DNA from: Lysobacterales bacterium
Lineage (GTDB): Bacteria > Pseudomonadota > Gammaproteobacteria > Xanthomonadales > Ahniellaceae
Assembly (NCBI GenBank): GCA_016703225.1
Contig: JADJCM010000003.1
Span: forward strand, 889,592 to 953,591
DNA: 64,000 nucleotides
Direction: 5' to 3'
The notes beneath the pieces were generated by a model that saw only the letters and a list, made by a program, of their open reading frames with translations, did no database searches and was not told the DNA's origin. Position 1 is the first letter of the stretch. Each line of letters begins with the position of its first letter. This document shows positions 1 through 7,230 of this stretch, one piece after another. The translations under genes were made by a program, and so were the position numbers.

Positions 1-254
1 TGGAAAAAGTGAAGGAACGCGCATCGGATACCTGGGACAAGCTCGAAAAGGTGTTCGAGGATCGCGTTTCGCGTGCACTCGGCAAGCTCGGCGTGCCCGG
101 CCGCGACGAGATGGAAGCGCTGGTTTCGCGCGTCGAGGAGCTGAGCAAGGCGGTCAAGAAGCTGAACCCGCAGGCGGCAGCGCCGGCGGCCAGAAAAGCC
201 CCGGCGAAGAAAGCCTCGGCCAAGAACGCCGTGCGCAAGACTGCTGCCAAGTAA
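1..254 (+). CDS. Phasin family protein, C-terminal part (5' end cut by the window)
   Basis: The frame is open from the window edge to the TAA at 252-254, so the true start lies upstream. What is visible is a short amphipathic, charged helical region with the motif FEDRVSRALGKLGVP, followed by an Ala/Lys-rich tail (repeated AKKA/APAKK). This arrangement is typical of PhaI/PhaF-like polyhydroxyalkanoate granule-associated proteins, where the helical part coats the granule and the basic tail can bind DNA. The segment VSRALGKLGVPGRDEMEALVSRVEEL is closely mirrored in the phasin at 3618-4052 (VGAVLGRFGVPSKGDVQELLARVAEL), so the two are paralogues bracketing a lipid-metabolism cluster. Family assignment is fairly sure; the cargo (PHA or neutral lipid) is not visible. 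Confidence 0.75.
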   Translation, partial: EKVKERASDTWDKLEKVFEDRVSRALGKLGVPGRDEMEALVSRVEELSKAVKKLNPQAAAPAARKAPAKKASAKNAVRKTAAK

Positions 255-359
255 CTGCATTCGGCGCCCCGCGCGCCTACCGCTTAGCCCGCCATCCGAT
301 CACGCCGACAGATCCCTCCCCTTCGGCCGGCTGGCGGGCTTCTTATTTCCGTGGACGCA

Positions 360-438
360 AGCCCACGGATCGGGCCGCGGATCGGGCCGCGCATCGGCTC
401 GCGAGCCACGCATCGGCCCACAAGTGGGCCTCCTACAG
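360..438 (-). repeat. REP-like palindromic element with degenerate GC-rich direct repeats
   Basis: On the minus strand a CTGTAGGA head is followed by the hairpin GGCCCAC-TT-GTGGGCC (arms 424-430 and 415-421). This is the GTAG-headed REP layout common between Xanthomonadales genes. It continues into short direct repeats (GGATCGGGCCGC units at about 366-391 on the plus strand). It lies between the phasin stop and the 3' end of the acyl-CoA reductase gene and fills most of that 205-base gap. It might also act as the terminator of either gene. Confidence 0.6.
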
Positions 439-459
439 GTCGATGCTGTTTGCGCCTTG

Positions 460-2442
460 CTACCAGTGCACGCCGCGCATTACTGCCGCGAACGCGATCT
501 GTTCGCTCGACGGCTTCTCGTCGCGCCCCTTCATGCCCTTCGCCGCCGCCGAATCCGGGAACAGGTTGAAGGCAGTGTTCATGACTACCTCGTAGGCCTT
601 GGGAGCGACCGCATTCAGTGTCGCCGCGAAGATGCCAAGGCGCGTCGCGACTCGACTCGGGCGCTCGATGATCGCCTTCACGATCAGGTCTGCTGCCTCT
701 TCCGGCGACAAGGTCGGCACGCTGTCGTACATCTTGGTCGGCGCGATCATCGGCGTGCGCACCAGCGGCATGTTGACCGTGGTGAAAGCGATGCCGGAGT
801 CCGAGAACTCGGCCTGGGCGCAGCGCGAGAACGCATCGAGTGCGGCTTTGGACGCGACGTAGGCCGAGAATCGCGGCGAATTGGCGAGTACACCGATCGA
901 TGAAATATTGATGACGTGGCCGCGCTTCTTTTCGGTCATGCCCGGCAGGAAGCCCATGATCAGACGCAACGAACCGAAGTAGTTCAGTTCGATGGTGCGG
1001 GTGAAATCGTGGAAGCGGTCGTAGCTGAGCGCGACGCTGCGGCGGATCGATCGGCCGGCGTTGTTGATCAGGATGTCGACGCCACCGTGGTCCTTGATCA
1101 CGCTCGCGACCAGGTCATTGCAGCTCTTCTCGTCGGTGAGGTCGGCCGAATAGACCCAGCAGTGCCCGCCTTCCTGCTCCACCGTGGCCTTGGCCTGGTT
1201 CAATTCCTCGACGCCACGCGCGACGATCAGGATCTTCGCCTTGGTCGGCGCCAGCTTCAACGCTGCGGCAAGCCCGATCCCCGAGGAGCCGCCGGTGATC
1301 ATCACCACCTTGCCCTTGACCTTTCCTTCCAGCGATCGGTCGATGAACAGGTCTGGATCGAGGTGGCGCTCCCAGAAGTCCCACAGGCGCCAGGCGTAGC
1401 TGTCGAGCGGCGCCAGCTTGATCTTCGATCCGCGCAGGGCGCGCTCGGTCTCGCGGTTGTCGTAGCGGGTCGGCTGGTTCACGTACTTCAAGGCCTCGCG
1501 CGGGATGCCGAGGTCCTTGAGCAGCGAGGTGGTGAACCGTTTCACCGGCGGCAGGTTGGCGACTGCGCCGCGCACCATCGGCGGGATCACCGCGAACATG
1601 CGCGCATCGAGGCGCATGGTCATTTCCGGCGCATGCGCAGCGCGCGCGAAGGTGTTCAACAATTCGCCAACGCGCATCGGCTCGGGATCGACCAACTGGA
1701 AACAATGTCCGTCCAGCCCGCTCTTGTGCGCAATGTGGTCCATGGCATTGACGACATAGTCCACCGGCACCACGTTCACGCGTGCGCCCTCGATCCCGAT
1801 CGTCGGCATCCACGCCGGCAACCACTCGCGCATACGCTTGATCAGGCGGAAGAAGTAGTAGGGACCATCGATCTTGTCGATTTCACCGGTCTTCGAGTGG
1901 CCGATGACGATGGCCGGACGATAGATGCGATAGGGAATCTTCGCGTCCGTGCGCACCAGTCCCTCGGATTCGTGCTTGGTCCGGTAGTAGGGGTGATCGA
2001 GACCTTCGGCTTCGGCGAACATGTCTTCCTTGAACACGCCCGGGAAGCGGCCAGCAGCCGCGATCGAACTGACATGGTGGAAACAGCCGGACTTGATCGC
2101 CTCGGCGAACTGCAGCGCGTGCTTGGTGCCCTCGACGTTGACCAGATGGTTGGTCTCCTCGTCGGCCTCGACATCGTAGATCGCCGCAAGGTGGAAGAAG
2201 TGCTTGACCTTGCCGGTAAGTAGCTTCTGCTGCGCTGGCGTCACCCCGAGCTTTGGCTTGGTCAGGTCGCCGATGACCGGGACGATTTCTCCCTTGCCGG
2301 CCCCGAGCTTCTCGATCAGCGCCTCCAGTTTCTCCAGCGATCCCTTGCGCACCAGCGCATAGATCTTGCCGCGACGCTTCAGCAGGTTTTCGAGCAGATG
2401 GCGGCCGATGAAGCCGGTGGCGCCGGTCACGAAATACGTCAT
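460..2442 (-). CDS. Fatty alcohol-forming fatty acyl-CoA reductase (two-domain SDR)
   Basis: The 660-residue protein has two Rossmann domains. The N-terminal extended SDR half has TGATGFIG at residues 6-13 and a YxxxK pair in YYRTK. The C-terminal classical SDR half has ITGGSSGIG and the catalytic YVASK. The order and many local motifs (GRSIRRSVALSYDRFHDF, MPLVRTPMIAPTK, and the end IAFAAVMRGVHW) match the bacterial FACoARs described from Marinobacter and mycobacteria. Those enzymes reduce acyl-CoA via the aldehyde to the fatty alcohol with NADPH, the first step of wax ester synthesis. The start at 2442 (MTYFVTG) is chosen over an upstream in-frame ATG because GAGGGGAGC precedes it and the Rossmann strand begins there. 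It is divergent from the ACBP-TetR pair. Confidence 0.9.
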   Translation of the reverse strand: MTYFVTGATGFIGRHLLENLLKRRGKIYALVRKGSLEKLEALIEKLGAGKGEIVPVIGDLTKPKLGVTPAQQKLLTGKVKHFFHLAAIYDVEADEETNHLVNVEGTKHALQFAEAIKSGCFHHVSSIAAAGRFPGVFKEDMFAEAEGLDHPYYRTKHESEGLVRTDAKIPYRIYRPAIVIGHSKTGEIDKIDGPYYFFRLIKRMREWLPAWMPTIGIEGARVNVVPVDYVVNAMDHIAHKSGLDGHCFQLVDPEPMRVGELLNTFARAAHAPEMTMRLDARMFAVIPPMVRGAVANLPPVKRFTTSLLKDLGIPREALKYVNQPTRYDNRETERALRGSKIKLAPLDSYAWRLWDFWERHLDPDLFIDRSLEGKVKGKVVMITGGSSGIGLAAALKLAPTKAKILIVARGVEELNQAKATVEQEGGHCWVYSADLTDEKSCNDLVASVIKDHGGVDILINNAGRSIRRSVALSYDRFHDFTRTIELNYFGSLRLIMGFLPGMTEKKRGHVINISSIGVLANSPRFSAYVASKAALDAFSRCAQAEFSDSGIAFTTVNMPLVRTPMIAPTKMYDSVPTLSPEEAADLIVKAIIERPSRVATRLGIFAATLNAVAPKAYEVVMNTAFNLFPDSAAAKGMKGRDEKPSSEQIAFAAVMRGVHW

Positions 2443-2593
2443 GGTGCTCCCCTCAGGTTGGAGCAGCGCGTGCGGGCCGCGCTGCGGGACTGGCATCAGG
2501 CGCGCGACGTGGCGTCGCGACCGCCCAAAGATAGCCCTGCCCCAACCGCTTTCCTAGCCCTGACGACCATGCGCGACGACGATTCGGCGCGCG

Positions 2594-2623
2594 TTGACCG
2601 TTTCCGGAAACGCGTGCTACAAG
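2594..2623 (+). promoter_or_regulatory. Promoter of the acbp-tetR pair with a palindromic operator in the spacer
   Basis: A -35 box TTGACC (2594-2599) and a -10 box TACAAG (2618-2623) are 18 bases apart. The perfect 14-bp palindrome CGTTTCCGGAAACG (2599-2612) lies between them, a classic position for a TetR-family operator. The regulator encoded in the same operon is the obvious candidate to bind it, which is inference. The gap 2443-2663 also carries the start region of the divergent reductase gene. Confidence 0.6.
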
Positions 2624-2663
2624 CCCAGCGTTCCCCTCGACGCGATGCACCGGAGCGCACCCC

Positions 2664-2921
2664 ATGGCCGATCTCAAGAAGCAGTTCGAAGATGCCGGAA
2701 AGAAGGCGCTGAATCTGAAGGAGCGTCCGGATAACGACACCATGCTCAAGCTCTACGCGCTGTACAAGCAGGGCGCGCAGGGAGATGTCAGCGGCGAGAA
2801 GCCCGGCTTTTTCGATTTCGTCGGCGTTGCCAAGTACGAAGCCTGGGCCAAGCTCAAGGGCACGGCGCAGGACGCGGCCCAGAAGCAGTACGTCGATCTC
2901 GTCAAGAAACTGGCCGGCTGA
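2664..2921 (+). CDS. Acyl-CoA-binding protein (ACBP)
   Basis: This 85-residue protein is the length of a single ACBP domain. The conserved core is visible: KPDN-like ERPDNDTMLKLYALYKQG, then GEKPGFFDFVGVAKYEAW and a Lys-rich C-terminal helix. ACBPs are cytosolic four-helix bundles that bind and shuttle long-chain acyl-CoA. Next to a divergent acyl-CoA reductase, a role in delivering or buffering acyl-CoA for alcohol/wax ester formation is a reasonable inference. The TetR gene starts 5 bases after its stop, so the two are probably one transcript. Confidence 0.93.
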   Translation: MADLKKQFEDAGKKALNLKERPDNDTMLKLYALYKQGAQGDVSGEKPGFFDFVGVAKYEAWAKLKGTAQDAAQKQYVDLVKKLAG

Positions 2922-2926
2922 GGCCG

Positions 2927-3568
2927 TTGGCCGCCGTGGCACCCAAGACCCGCGAGCGCATTCTCGACATCAGCCTCGCCATGTTCAACGATCGCGGCGA
3001 ACCGAACGTCACTACCAACCACATCGCCGACGAACTCGAGATCAGCCCGGGCAATCTCTACTATCACTTCCGCAACAAGGAAGACATCGTCGAGAACCTG
3101 TTCGCGCGCTACGAAGAAAAAATCGACCGGGTGATGGTTGCGCCGGACGAACGCCTGCCCAATCTCGAGGACATCTGGCTGCAACTGCACCTGGCGTTCG
3201 AAACGATGTGGGAGTACCGCTTCGTGTACCGCGACCTGGTCGATATCACCAGCCGCAATCGCAAGCTGCGCATGCACTTCGCACGCATCCTCAAGCGCGC
3301 AACCGAAAACGCGACCGACGTGCTGAAGGGTCTGGTCGAAGCCGGGATCATGCGCGCCAGCCGCGCCGAGATCGAAGCCACCGCCAGCAACGTGATCCTC
3401 GTCGCGACCTTCTGGTTGAGCTTCAACACCGTCCGCGGCGGAGCACTGGAGAAGGGCTCCGAGGATCTGACCCAGGGCATCTTCCAGCTGATGATGCTGA
3501 TCGCCCCGTTCCTGCGCGACGCCGAGCGCCTGCACCTGAACACGCTGGCCGACAACTACCGCAAATAG
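2927..3568 (+). CDS. TetR/AcrR family transcriptional regulator
   Basis: The 213-residue protein has a clear N-terminal TetR helix-turn-helix: RERILDISLAMFNDRG, then TTNHIADELEISPGNLYYHFRNKEDIV at about residues 9-55. It is followed by an all-helical ligand domain. The annotated start is a TTG at 2927; a GTG at 2936 is an equally plausible start. It lies directly behind the acyl-CoA-binding protein gene. It probably autoregulates through the palindrome at 2599-2612 and may also control the divergent reductase. An acyl-CoA or fatty acid ligand is inferred from context only. Confidence 0.9.
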   Translation: MAAVAPKTRERILDISLAMFNDRGEPNVTTNHIADELEISPGNLYYHFRNKEDIVENLFARYEEKIDRVMVAPDERLPNLEDIWLQLHLAFETMWEYRFVYRDLVDITSRNRKLRMHFARILKRATENATDVLKGLVEAGIMRASRAEIEATASNVILVATFWLSFNTVRGGALEKGSEDLTQGIFQLMMLIAPFLRDAERLHLNTLADNYRK

Positions 3569-3572
3569 AAAA

Positions 3573-3592
3573 CCCCGACCTCGCGGCCGGGG
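3573..3592. terminator. Hairpin terminator between convergent tetR and phasin genes
   Basis: The stem is CCCCGaCC-tcgc-GGcCGGGG (3573-3592), with one internal mismatch, just after the TetR stop. No long T tract follows, but the position between two convergent genes supports a bidirectional terminator. Confidence 0.6.
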
Positions 3593-3617
3593 CTTCGTTC
3601 AAACCGTTCTCTGGGGA

Positions 3618-4052
3618 TCAGCGCGCCGCGCGGCGGGCGCCACCCTTGATTTCGCGGTTCAGTTCGGCGACGCGCGCCAGCAGTTCCTGGACATCGCCCT
3701 TGGACGGCACCCCGAAGCGGCCGAGCACGGCGCCGACGCGTTCGCCGATTGCATTTTCGACAGTCGTCACGTTCTTGCGCGCCTTGGCACGCAGCGGGTT
3801 GATGTAGCCCCCGACCTGCTTGCGCACACCGGCGGTGAACTTGCGCGCGTCGTTGTTCGCGGTCTTCACGAACTTCTTGGTGCGCGCCTGGAAGCCCTCG
3901 CCTTCGGCGACCAGGGCGTCGATCGCCTTCTGGCCCTGTTTCTGCACCAGCGACACCGCGCCGAGACCAGCGAGCACGAACTTGCGCGTGGCTTCGTTGG
4001 CTTCGACGACCTTGCTGACCTTCTTCGACTTGCTCTGGATACGCATCGACAT
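3618..4052 (-). CDS. Phasin family (granule-associated) protein
   Basis: The protein has 144 residues. An N-terminal basic stretch is followed by the phasin signature TRKFVLAGLGAVSLVQKQG, a long amphipathic helical body, and a C-terminal segment (FGVPSKGDVQELLARVAEL) followed by a short basic end. Phasins coat polyhydroxyalkanoate or other lipid inclusions. Two adjacent start codons exist (4052 and 4046); the first is used because GCGGAGA precedes it. It is convergent with the TetR gene and paralogous to the partial phasin at the window start. No PHA synthase is in the window, so whether it serves PHA granules or wax-ester bodies is open. Confidence 0.85.
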   Translation of the reverse strand: MSMRIQSKSKKVSKVVEANEATRKFVLAGLGAVSLVQKQGQKAIDALVAEGEGFQARTKKFVKTANNDARKFTAGVRKQVGGYINPLRAKARKNVTTVENAIGERVGAVLGRFGVPSKGDVQELLARVAELNREIKGGARRAAR

Positions 4053-4213
4053 TCTCCGCTGGGACTGTTGCGCCGCGCTGCGGTCACATCGACCGCCGAC
4101 CCACGCGTCGCCTGCGGCGCATCTTCGACAGCGGCGCTAGAACAATCACACTACCGGCGCTTGTCGCGACACCACGATTGCAGGATGCTCGCGGCTTCCG
4201 GAGGGAGGACACC

Positions 4214-5062
4214 ATGGCAGCGAAAAAATGGGCGGCGTTTCCACACAGCAACAAGGCCTTCGATTACAGCGGCGACAAGCTGCACAAGGCCTGGTCGAAA
4301 CTGCACGCTGGCGACCAGGAGCCGTTTCCGGACGAGGCCCGCATCGCCGCTCTGCTCAAGGGCAACAGCAAGCTCGGCAAGTCCGCCGACGCCGCCAAGC
4401 ACGCGGCGCGCCTGCAGGAGGGCTGGTGCGCCTACCACGCCGGAGAATTCCAGCATGCGTTCGAGACCGGCGAAGCACTCGGCGCACTCGGCGCCACGCT
4501 TGCGAACAAGGCGATGGGCATCCACGCGGTCTATCTGGTCGATGACGAGAAGGAGAAGCTGAAACGATTCGAGGCCGTGGCCAAGCGCGCCGAAGACGCC
4601 ATCGCCGCCTTGCCCAAGGAAGCCAACAGCCACTACTTCCGCGCCTTCGCGCTGGGTCGCTACAGCCAGTTGCTGTCGATTGCAAAGGCGCTGTCGCAAG
4701 GCCTGGCCGGCAAGGTCAAGGAGAGCCTGGATGCAACGCTCAAGCTCGCGCCCAAGCACGCCGAGGCGCACACTGCCCTTGGCCTGTACCACGCCGAGAT
4801 CGTCGGCAAGATCGGCGGCATGATCGCCAGCCTGACCTACGGCGCCAAGGCGTCACTGGCCGAGGAACACTGCAAGACTGCGATCAAGCTGACCCCGGAG
4901 TCACCGATCGCGCTCATCGAATACGCCAACGCGCTGATGCTCATTCACGGCGACAAGAAGGAAGACGAGGCCGCCGCGCTGTACGCGAAGGCGATCAAGC
5001 TCAAGCCGCACGAGGCGATGGAAGCCCTCGACATCGCCTACGCCAAGGCACAGATGGAGTAG
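4214..5062 (+). CDS. Hypothetical protein with TPR-like helical repeats
   Basis: The predicted protein has 282 residues. The start at 4214 (MAAKKWAAF) has a strong GGAGGGAGG Shine-Dalgarno 6 bases upstream; an upstream in-frame ATG at 4178 has none. The sequence is helical throughout, with TPR-like features in the C-terminal half (KESLDATLKLAPKHAEAHTALGLYHAE, CKTAIKLTPESPIALIEYANALM, YAKAIKLKPHEA). No signal peptide or catalytic motif is seen, so it is probably a cytosolic scaffold. I do not recognise a named family. It stands alone between the phasin and the SleB-like hydrolase. Confidence 0.7.
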   Translation: MAAKKWAAFPHSNKAFDYSGDKLHKAWSKLHAGDQEPFPDEARIAALLKGNSKLGKSADAAKHAARLQEGWCAYHAGEFQHAFETGEALGALGATLANKAMGIHAVYLVDDEKEKLKRFEAVAKRAEDAIAALPKEANSHYFRAFALGRYSQLLSIAKALSQGLAGKVKESLDATLKLAPKHAEAHTALGLYHAEIVGKIGGMIASLTYGAKASLAEEHCKTAIKLTPESPIALIEYANALMLIHGDKKEDEAAALYAKAIKLKPHEAMEALDIAYAKAQME

Positions 5063-5209
5063 CCCACCCGCCTGGCCGCGAGCTGCGCGCATGAACCGTG
5101 CGTTCAGCACTAGAGCGGCGACTCTAGCGGCCACCCGCAGGATGGCCCCCGAAAATCCTTCCCGAGCATGCGGTCGATGCTCTGGGGACGAATGACGGAG
5201 TAATCCTGC

Positions 5210-5650
5210 ATGCAACTCGCCACGCTGTTGATGATCGCGAACTGGCTCCCGCAACCACTTGCGGACCAGACCTGCCTGACCGCGGCACTGTACCTCGAAG
5301 CCCGCGACCAGCCGATCCTGGGCCAGGTGGCGGTGGCGGAGGTGGCGCTGCGTCGTCAGCGCGCGAGTCGATCGCCCCTGGATCTGTGTCACGTGCTGAG
5401 CATGCCCAAGCAGTTCGCGCTCACCATGGTCTCGCCGCACTTCCGTTTCCGCAACCTCGCGGCATGGAACCGCGCTTCGCGGATCTCCGCGGCAACGATG
5501 GCGCGCTGGAGCCACCAGGGTGATCGACTCTCGGTGGTTCCTACTGCCGATCACTTCTTCGCTGTTGCCTACGGCGAACCCTCCTGGGCCGCGCACGGCG
5601 TGCGCATCGCGCAGATCGGCGACCACGCGTTCTACCGCCTGAGTCCCTGA
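5210..5650 (+). CDS. Cell wall hydrolase, SleB/Hydrolase_2 family
   Basis: The 146-residue protein carries the SleB-type core: CLTAALYLEARDQPILGQVAVAEVALRR with the catalytic-type Glu in LYLEAR, then CHVLSMPKQF, a DHFFA block, PSWA and a final IGDHAFYRL. Members are peptidoglycan hydrolases (lytic transglycosylase-like); outside spore formers they act in envelope remodelling. The N-terminus is weakly hydrophobic and not a clear signal peptide. GGAG lies 9 bases upstream of the ATG. A small inverted repeat at 5110-5127 in the preceding gap is too weak to call. Confidence 0.8.
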   Translation: MQLATLLMIANWLPQPLADQTCLTAALYLEARDQPILGQVAVAEVALRRQRASRSPLDLCHVLSMPKQFALTMVSPHFRFRNLAAWNRASRISAATMARWSHQGDRLSVVPTADHFFAVAYGEPSWAAHGVRIAQIGDHAFYRLSP

Positions 5651-5682
5651 GCAAGCAGCATCGACCGGTCGCCGGCGTCCGC

Positions 5683-5688
5683 TACAAT
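5683..5688 (+). promoter_or_regulatory. Probable -10 box (TACAAT) of the SDR-efpL pair
   Basis: TACAAT lies 23 bases upstream of the SDR start codon in the 60-base gap after the hydrolase gene. No convincing -35 box is visible 17 bases upstream, so only the -10 is called. Confidence 0.4.
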
Positions 5689-5710
5689 CGCGGCCTTTCC
5701 GGAGACCTCC

Positions 5711-6478
5711 ATGCAACTTGCATCGACCCAGGCTGCCATCACCGGCGGCGCCTCCGGGCTCGGCCTCGCCGTAGCCCGCCATCTGATTGCGCACGGCGCT
5801 GCGGTGACCCTGCTCGACGTCAACGCCGACAAGGGAACGGCAGCCGCAGCCGAGTTGGGGACGCGCGCGCGCTTCGCCAAACTCGACGTGACTTCGGAAA
5901 GCGAAGTGCAAGCCGCTCTGGCGCAGGCACAGACGGCGATGGGCGGGCTCAATGCGGTGATCAGCTGCGCCGGCATCCTCGGCGCCGGCCGCGTGCTCGG
6001 CAAGGAAGGCCCGATGCCGCTGTCGCAGTTCGAGACCACGGTGCGGGTGAACCTGATCGGCTCGTTCAATGTCGCCAAGGCCGCCGCCAACCTGATGCAG
6101 ACGAATGCGGCGGGCGAGGATGGCGAGCGCGGCGTGATCATCAACACCGCGTCGATTGCCGCCTTCGAAGGCCAGATCGGGCAATGCGCCTATTCGGCGT
6201 CGAAGGGCGGCGTAGTGGCGATGGCGCTGCCGATGGCGCGCGAGTTCGCCCGCATCGGTATCCGCGTGATGACGCTGGCGCCCGGCGCCTTCCACACGCC
6301 GATGGTGGATGGCATGCCGCAGGCGATCTACGACTCGCTGTGCGCGCAGGTGCCCTACCCGCCGCGCCTCGGCAAGCCCGAGGAGTTCGCCGACGCGGTC
6401 GCCTTCATCCTGCAGAACCGCTATCTCAATGGCAGCGTGATCCGCCTCGACGGCGCCATCCGCATGCAGCCGAAATAA
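5711..6478 (+). CDS. SDR dehydrogenase, 3-hydroxyacyl-CoA dehydrogenase type-2-like
   Basis: The 255-residue classical SDR has the nucleotide motif TGGASGLG near residue 11 and Asp in LLDVNAD (favouring NAD). It also has the structural NAG-like SCAG, and catalytic Ser and Tyr-Lys in [24 protein letters not shown]. The insertion [26 protein letters not shown] and the end [14 protein letters not shown]...[15 protein letters not shown] resemble the HSD10/HADH2 group, which oxidises short-chain 3-hydroxyacyl-CoA in branched-chain amino acid and fatty acid breakdown. The reaction is inferred from family. GGAGACC precedes the start. Confidence 0.85.
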   Translation: MQLASTQAAITGGASGLGLAVARHLIAHGAAVTLLDVNADKGTAAAAELGTRARFAKLDVTSESEVQAALAQAQTAMGGLNAVISCAGILGAGRVLGKEGPMPLSQFETTVRVNLIGSFNVAKAAANLMQTNAAGEDGERGVIINTASIAAFEGQIGQCAYSASKGGVVAMALPMAREFARIGIRVMTLAPGAFHTPMVDGMPQAIYDSLCAQVPYPPRLGKPEEFADAVAFILQNRYLNGSVIRLDGAIRMQPK

Positions 6479-6503
6479 CCCATCCAGCCTCCAGGACCAA
6501 CCG

Positions 6504-7067
6504 ATGAAAGCCTACGATATGAAGCGCGGTACCGCGGTCGAGCACGACGGCCGCATCTGGCAGATCAAGGACGTCGAGCGCAGCGCGCCGACCGGACGCG
6601 GCGGTAACACCACCTACCGCTTCGCGATGTATTCGGTGCCCGGCAACGTCAAGCTCGACCTGAGCCTGCGCGCCGACGACGATCTGCCCGAAGTCGAACT
6701 GTCGCGGCGCGCGGTGACCTTCTCGTACAAGGACGGTGACGCCTTCGTCTTTCTCGATGTCGAGGATTTCACGCCCTACACACTGGATCCGGATCTGGTC
6801 GGCGACAATGCCGGCTACATCACCGAAGGCCTGGAGGAGTGCTACGTGCGTCTGCTCGACGAGTCGCCGGTGGGCCTGCAGCTGCCGCCGAACGTGATCC
6901 TGCAGGTGGTCGAGACCGCGCCCGAGCTGCGCGGTGCAACCGCCACCAAGCGCCCGAAGCCGGCCAAGCTCAACACCGGCATCGAGATCATGGTGCCGGA
7001 GTACATCGTCAACGGCGAGAAGATCCAGGTGAGCACGACCACCGGGGAATTCGCCGGCCGCGCCTGA
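6504..7067 (+). CDS. yeiP: Elongation factor P-like protein EfpL (YeiP)
   Basis: The 187-residue protein has the three-domain EF-P architecture. It differs from canonical EF-P in the tip loop of domain I, where [12 protein letters not shown] replaces the modified-Lys loop. Arg32 aligns with the Arg at the loop tip of E. coli YeiP/EfpL. The end [17 protein letters not shown] matches the conserved EF-P C-terminus. EfpL binds stalled ribosomes near the E site and helps proline-containing peptides. It lies 25 bases behind the SDR gene and is probably cotranscribed. A strong hairpin at 7109-7138 ends the transcript. Confidence 0.9.
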   Translation: MKAYDMKRGTAVEHDGRIWQIKDVERSAPTGRGGNTTYRFAMYSVPGNVKLDLSLRADDDLPEVELSRRAVTFSYKDGDAFVFLDVEDFTPYTLDPDLVGDNAGYITEGLEECYVRLLDESPVGLQLPPNVILQVVETAPELRGATATKRPKPAKLNTGIEIMVPEYIVNGEKIQVSTTTGEFAGRA

Positions 7068-7108
7068 ACATCGCCGACTTCCACGCAACGCGCGCAGCTT
7101 GAAACACG

Positions 7109-7138
7109 AAGGCCAGTGGATTCGCATCCACTGGCCTT
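7109..7138. terminator. Strong bidirectional terminator after efpL
   Basis: A perfect 13-bp stem, AAGGCCAGTGGAT with loop TCGC and its complement, lies between convergent efpL and tRNA-Arg. It has A residues before and TCT after, giving a usable tract in both directions. Confidence 0.85.
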
Positions 7139-7144
7139 CTGCAT

Positions 7145-7221
7145 TGGCGCGCCCGGAGGGACTCGAACCCCCGACCACCGGGTTCGAAGCCCGGTGCTCT
7201 ATCCAGCTGAGCTACGGACGC
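7145..7221 (-). tRNA. tRNA-Arg (anticodon TCG)
   Basis: A 77-nt cloverleaf is read on the minus strand. The acceptor stem is GCGTCCG/CGGGCGC with one T-G wobble, the D arm is TAGCTCAGCTGGATAGAGC, and the anticodon stem is CCGGG around loop CTTCGAA (anticodon TCG). The T arm contains GGTTCGAGTCC and the 3' CCA is encoded. It starts 10 bases after the permease stop on the same strand and has no obvious own promoter, so read-through from the permease gene is possible. Confidence 0.95.
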
Positions 7222-7230
7222 TGCGGGTGA

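Noticed and set aside
4053..4213. A small gene between the phasin and the helical-repeat protein
   Set aside because: No frame with a ribosome binding site or recognisable product; only promoter-like sequence is expected.
5110..5127. CTAGAG-N6-CTCTAG hairpin as terminator of the helical-repeat protein gene
   Set aside because: The 6-bp stem is AT-containing and lacks a T tract; too weak to call.
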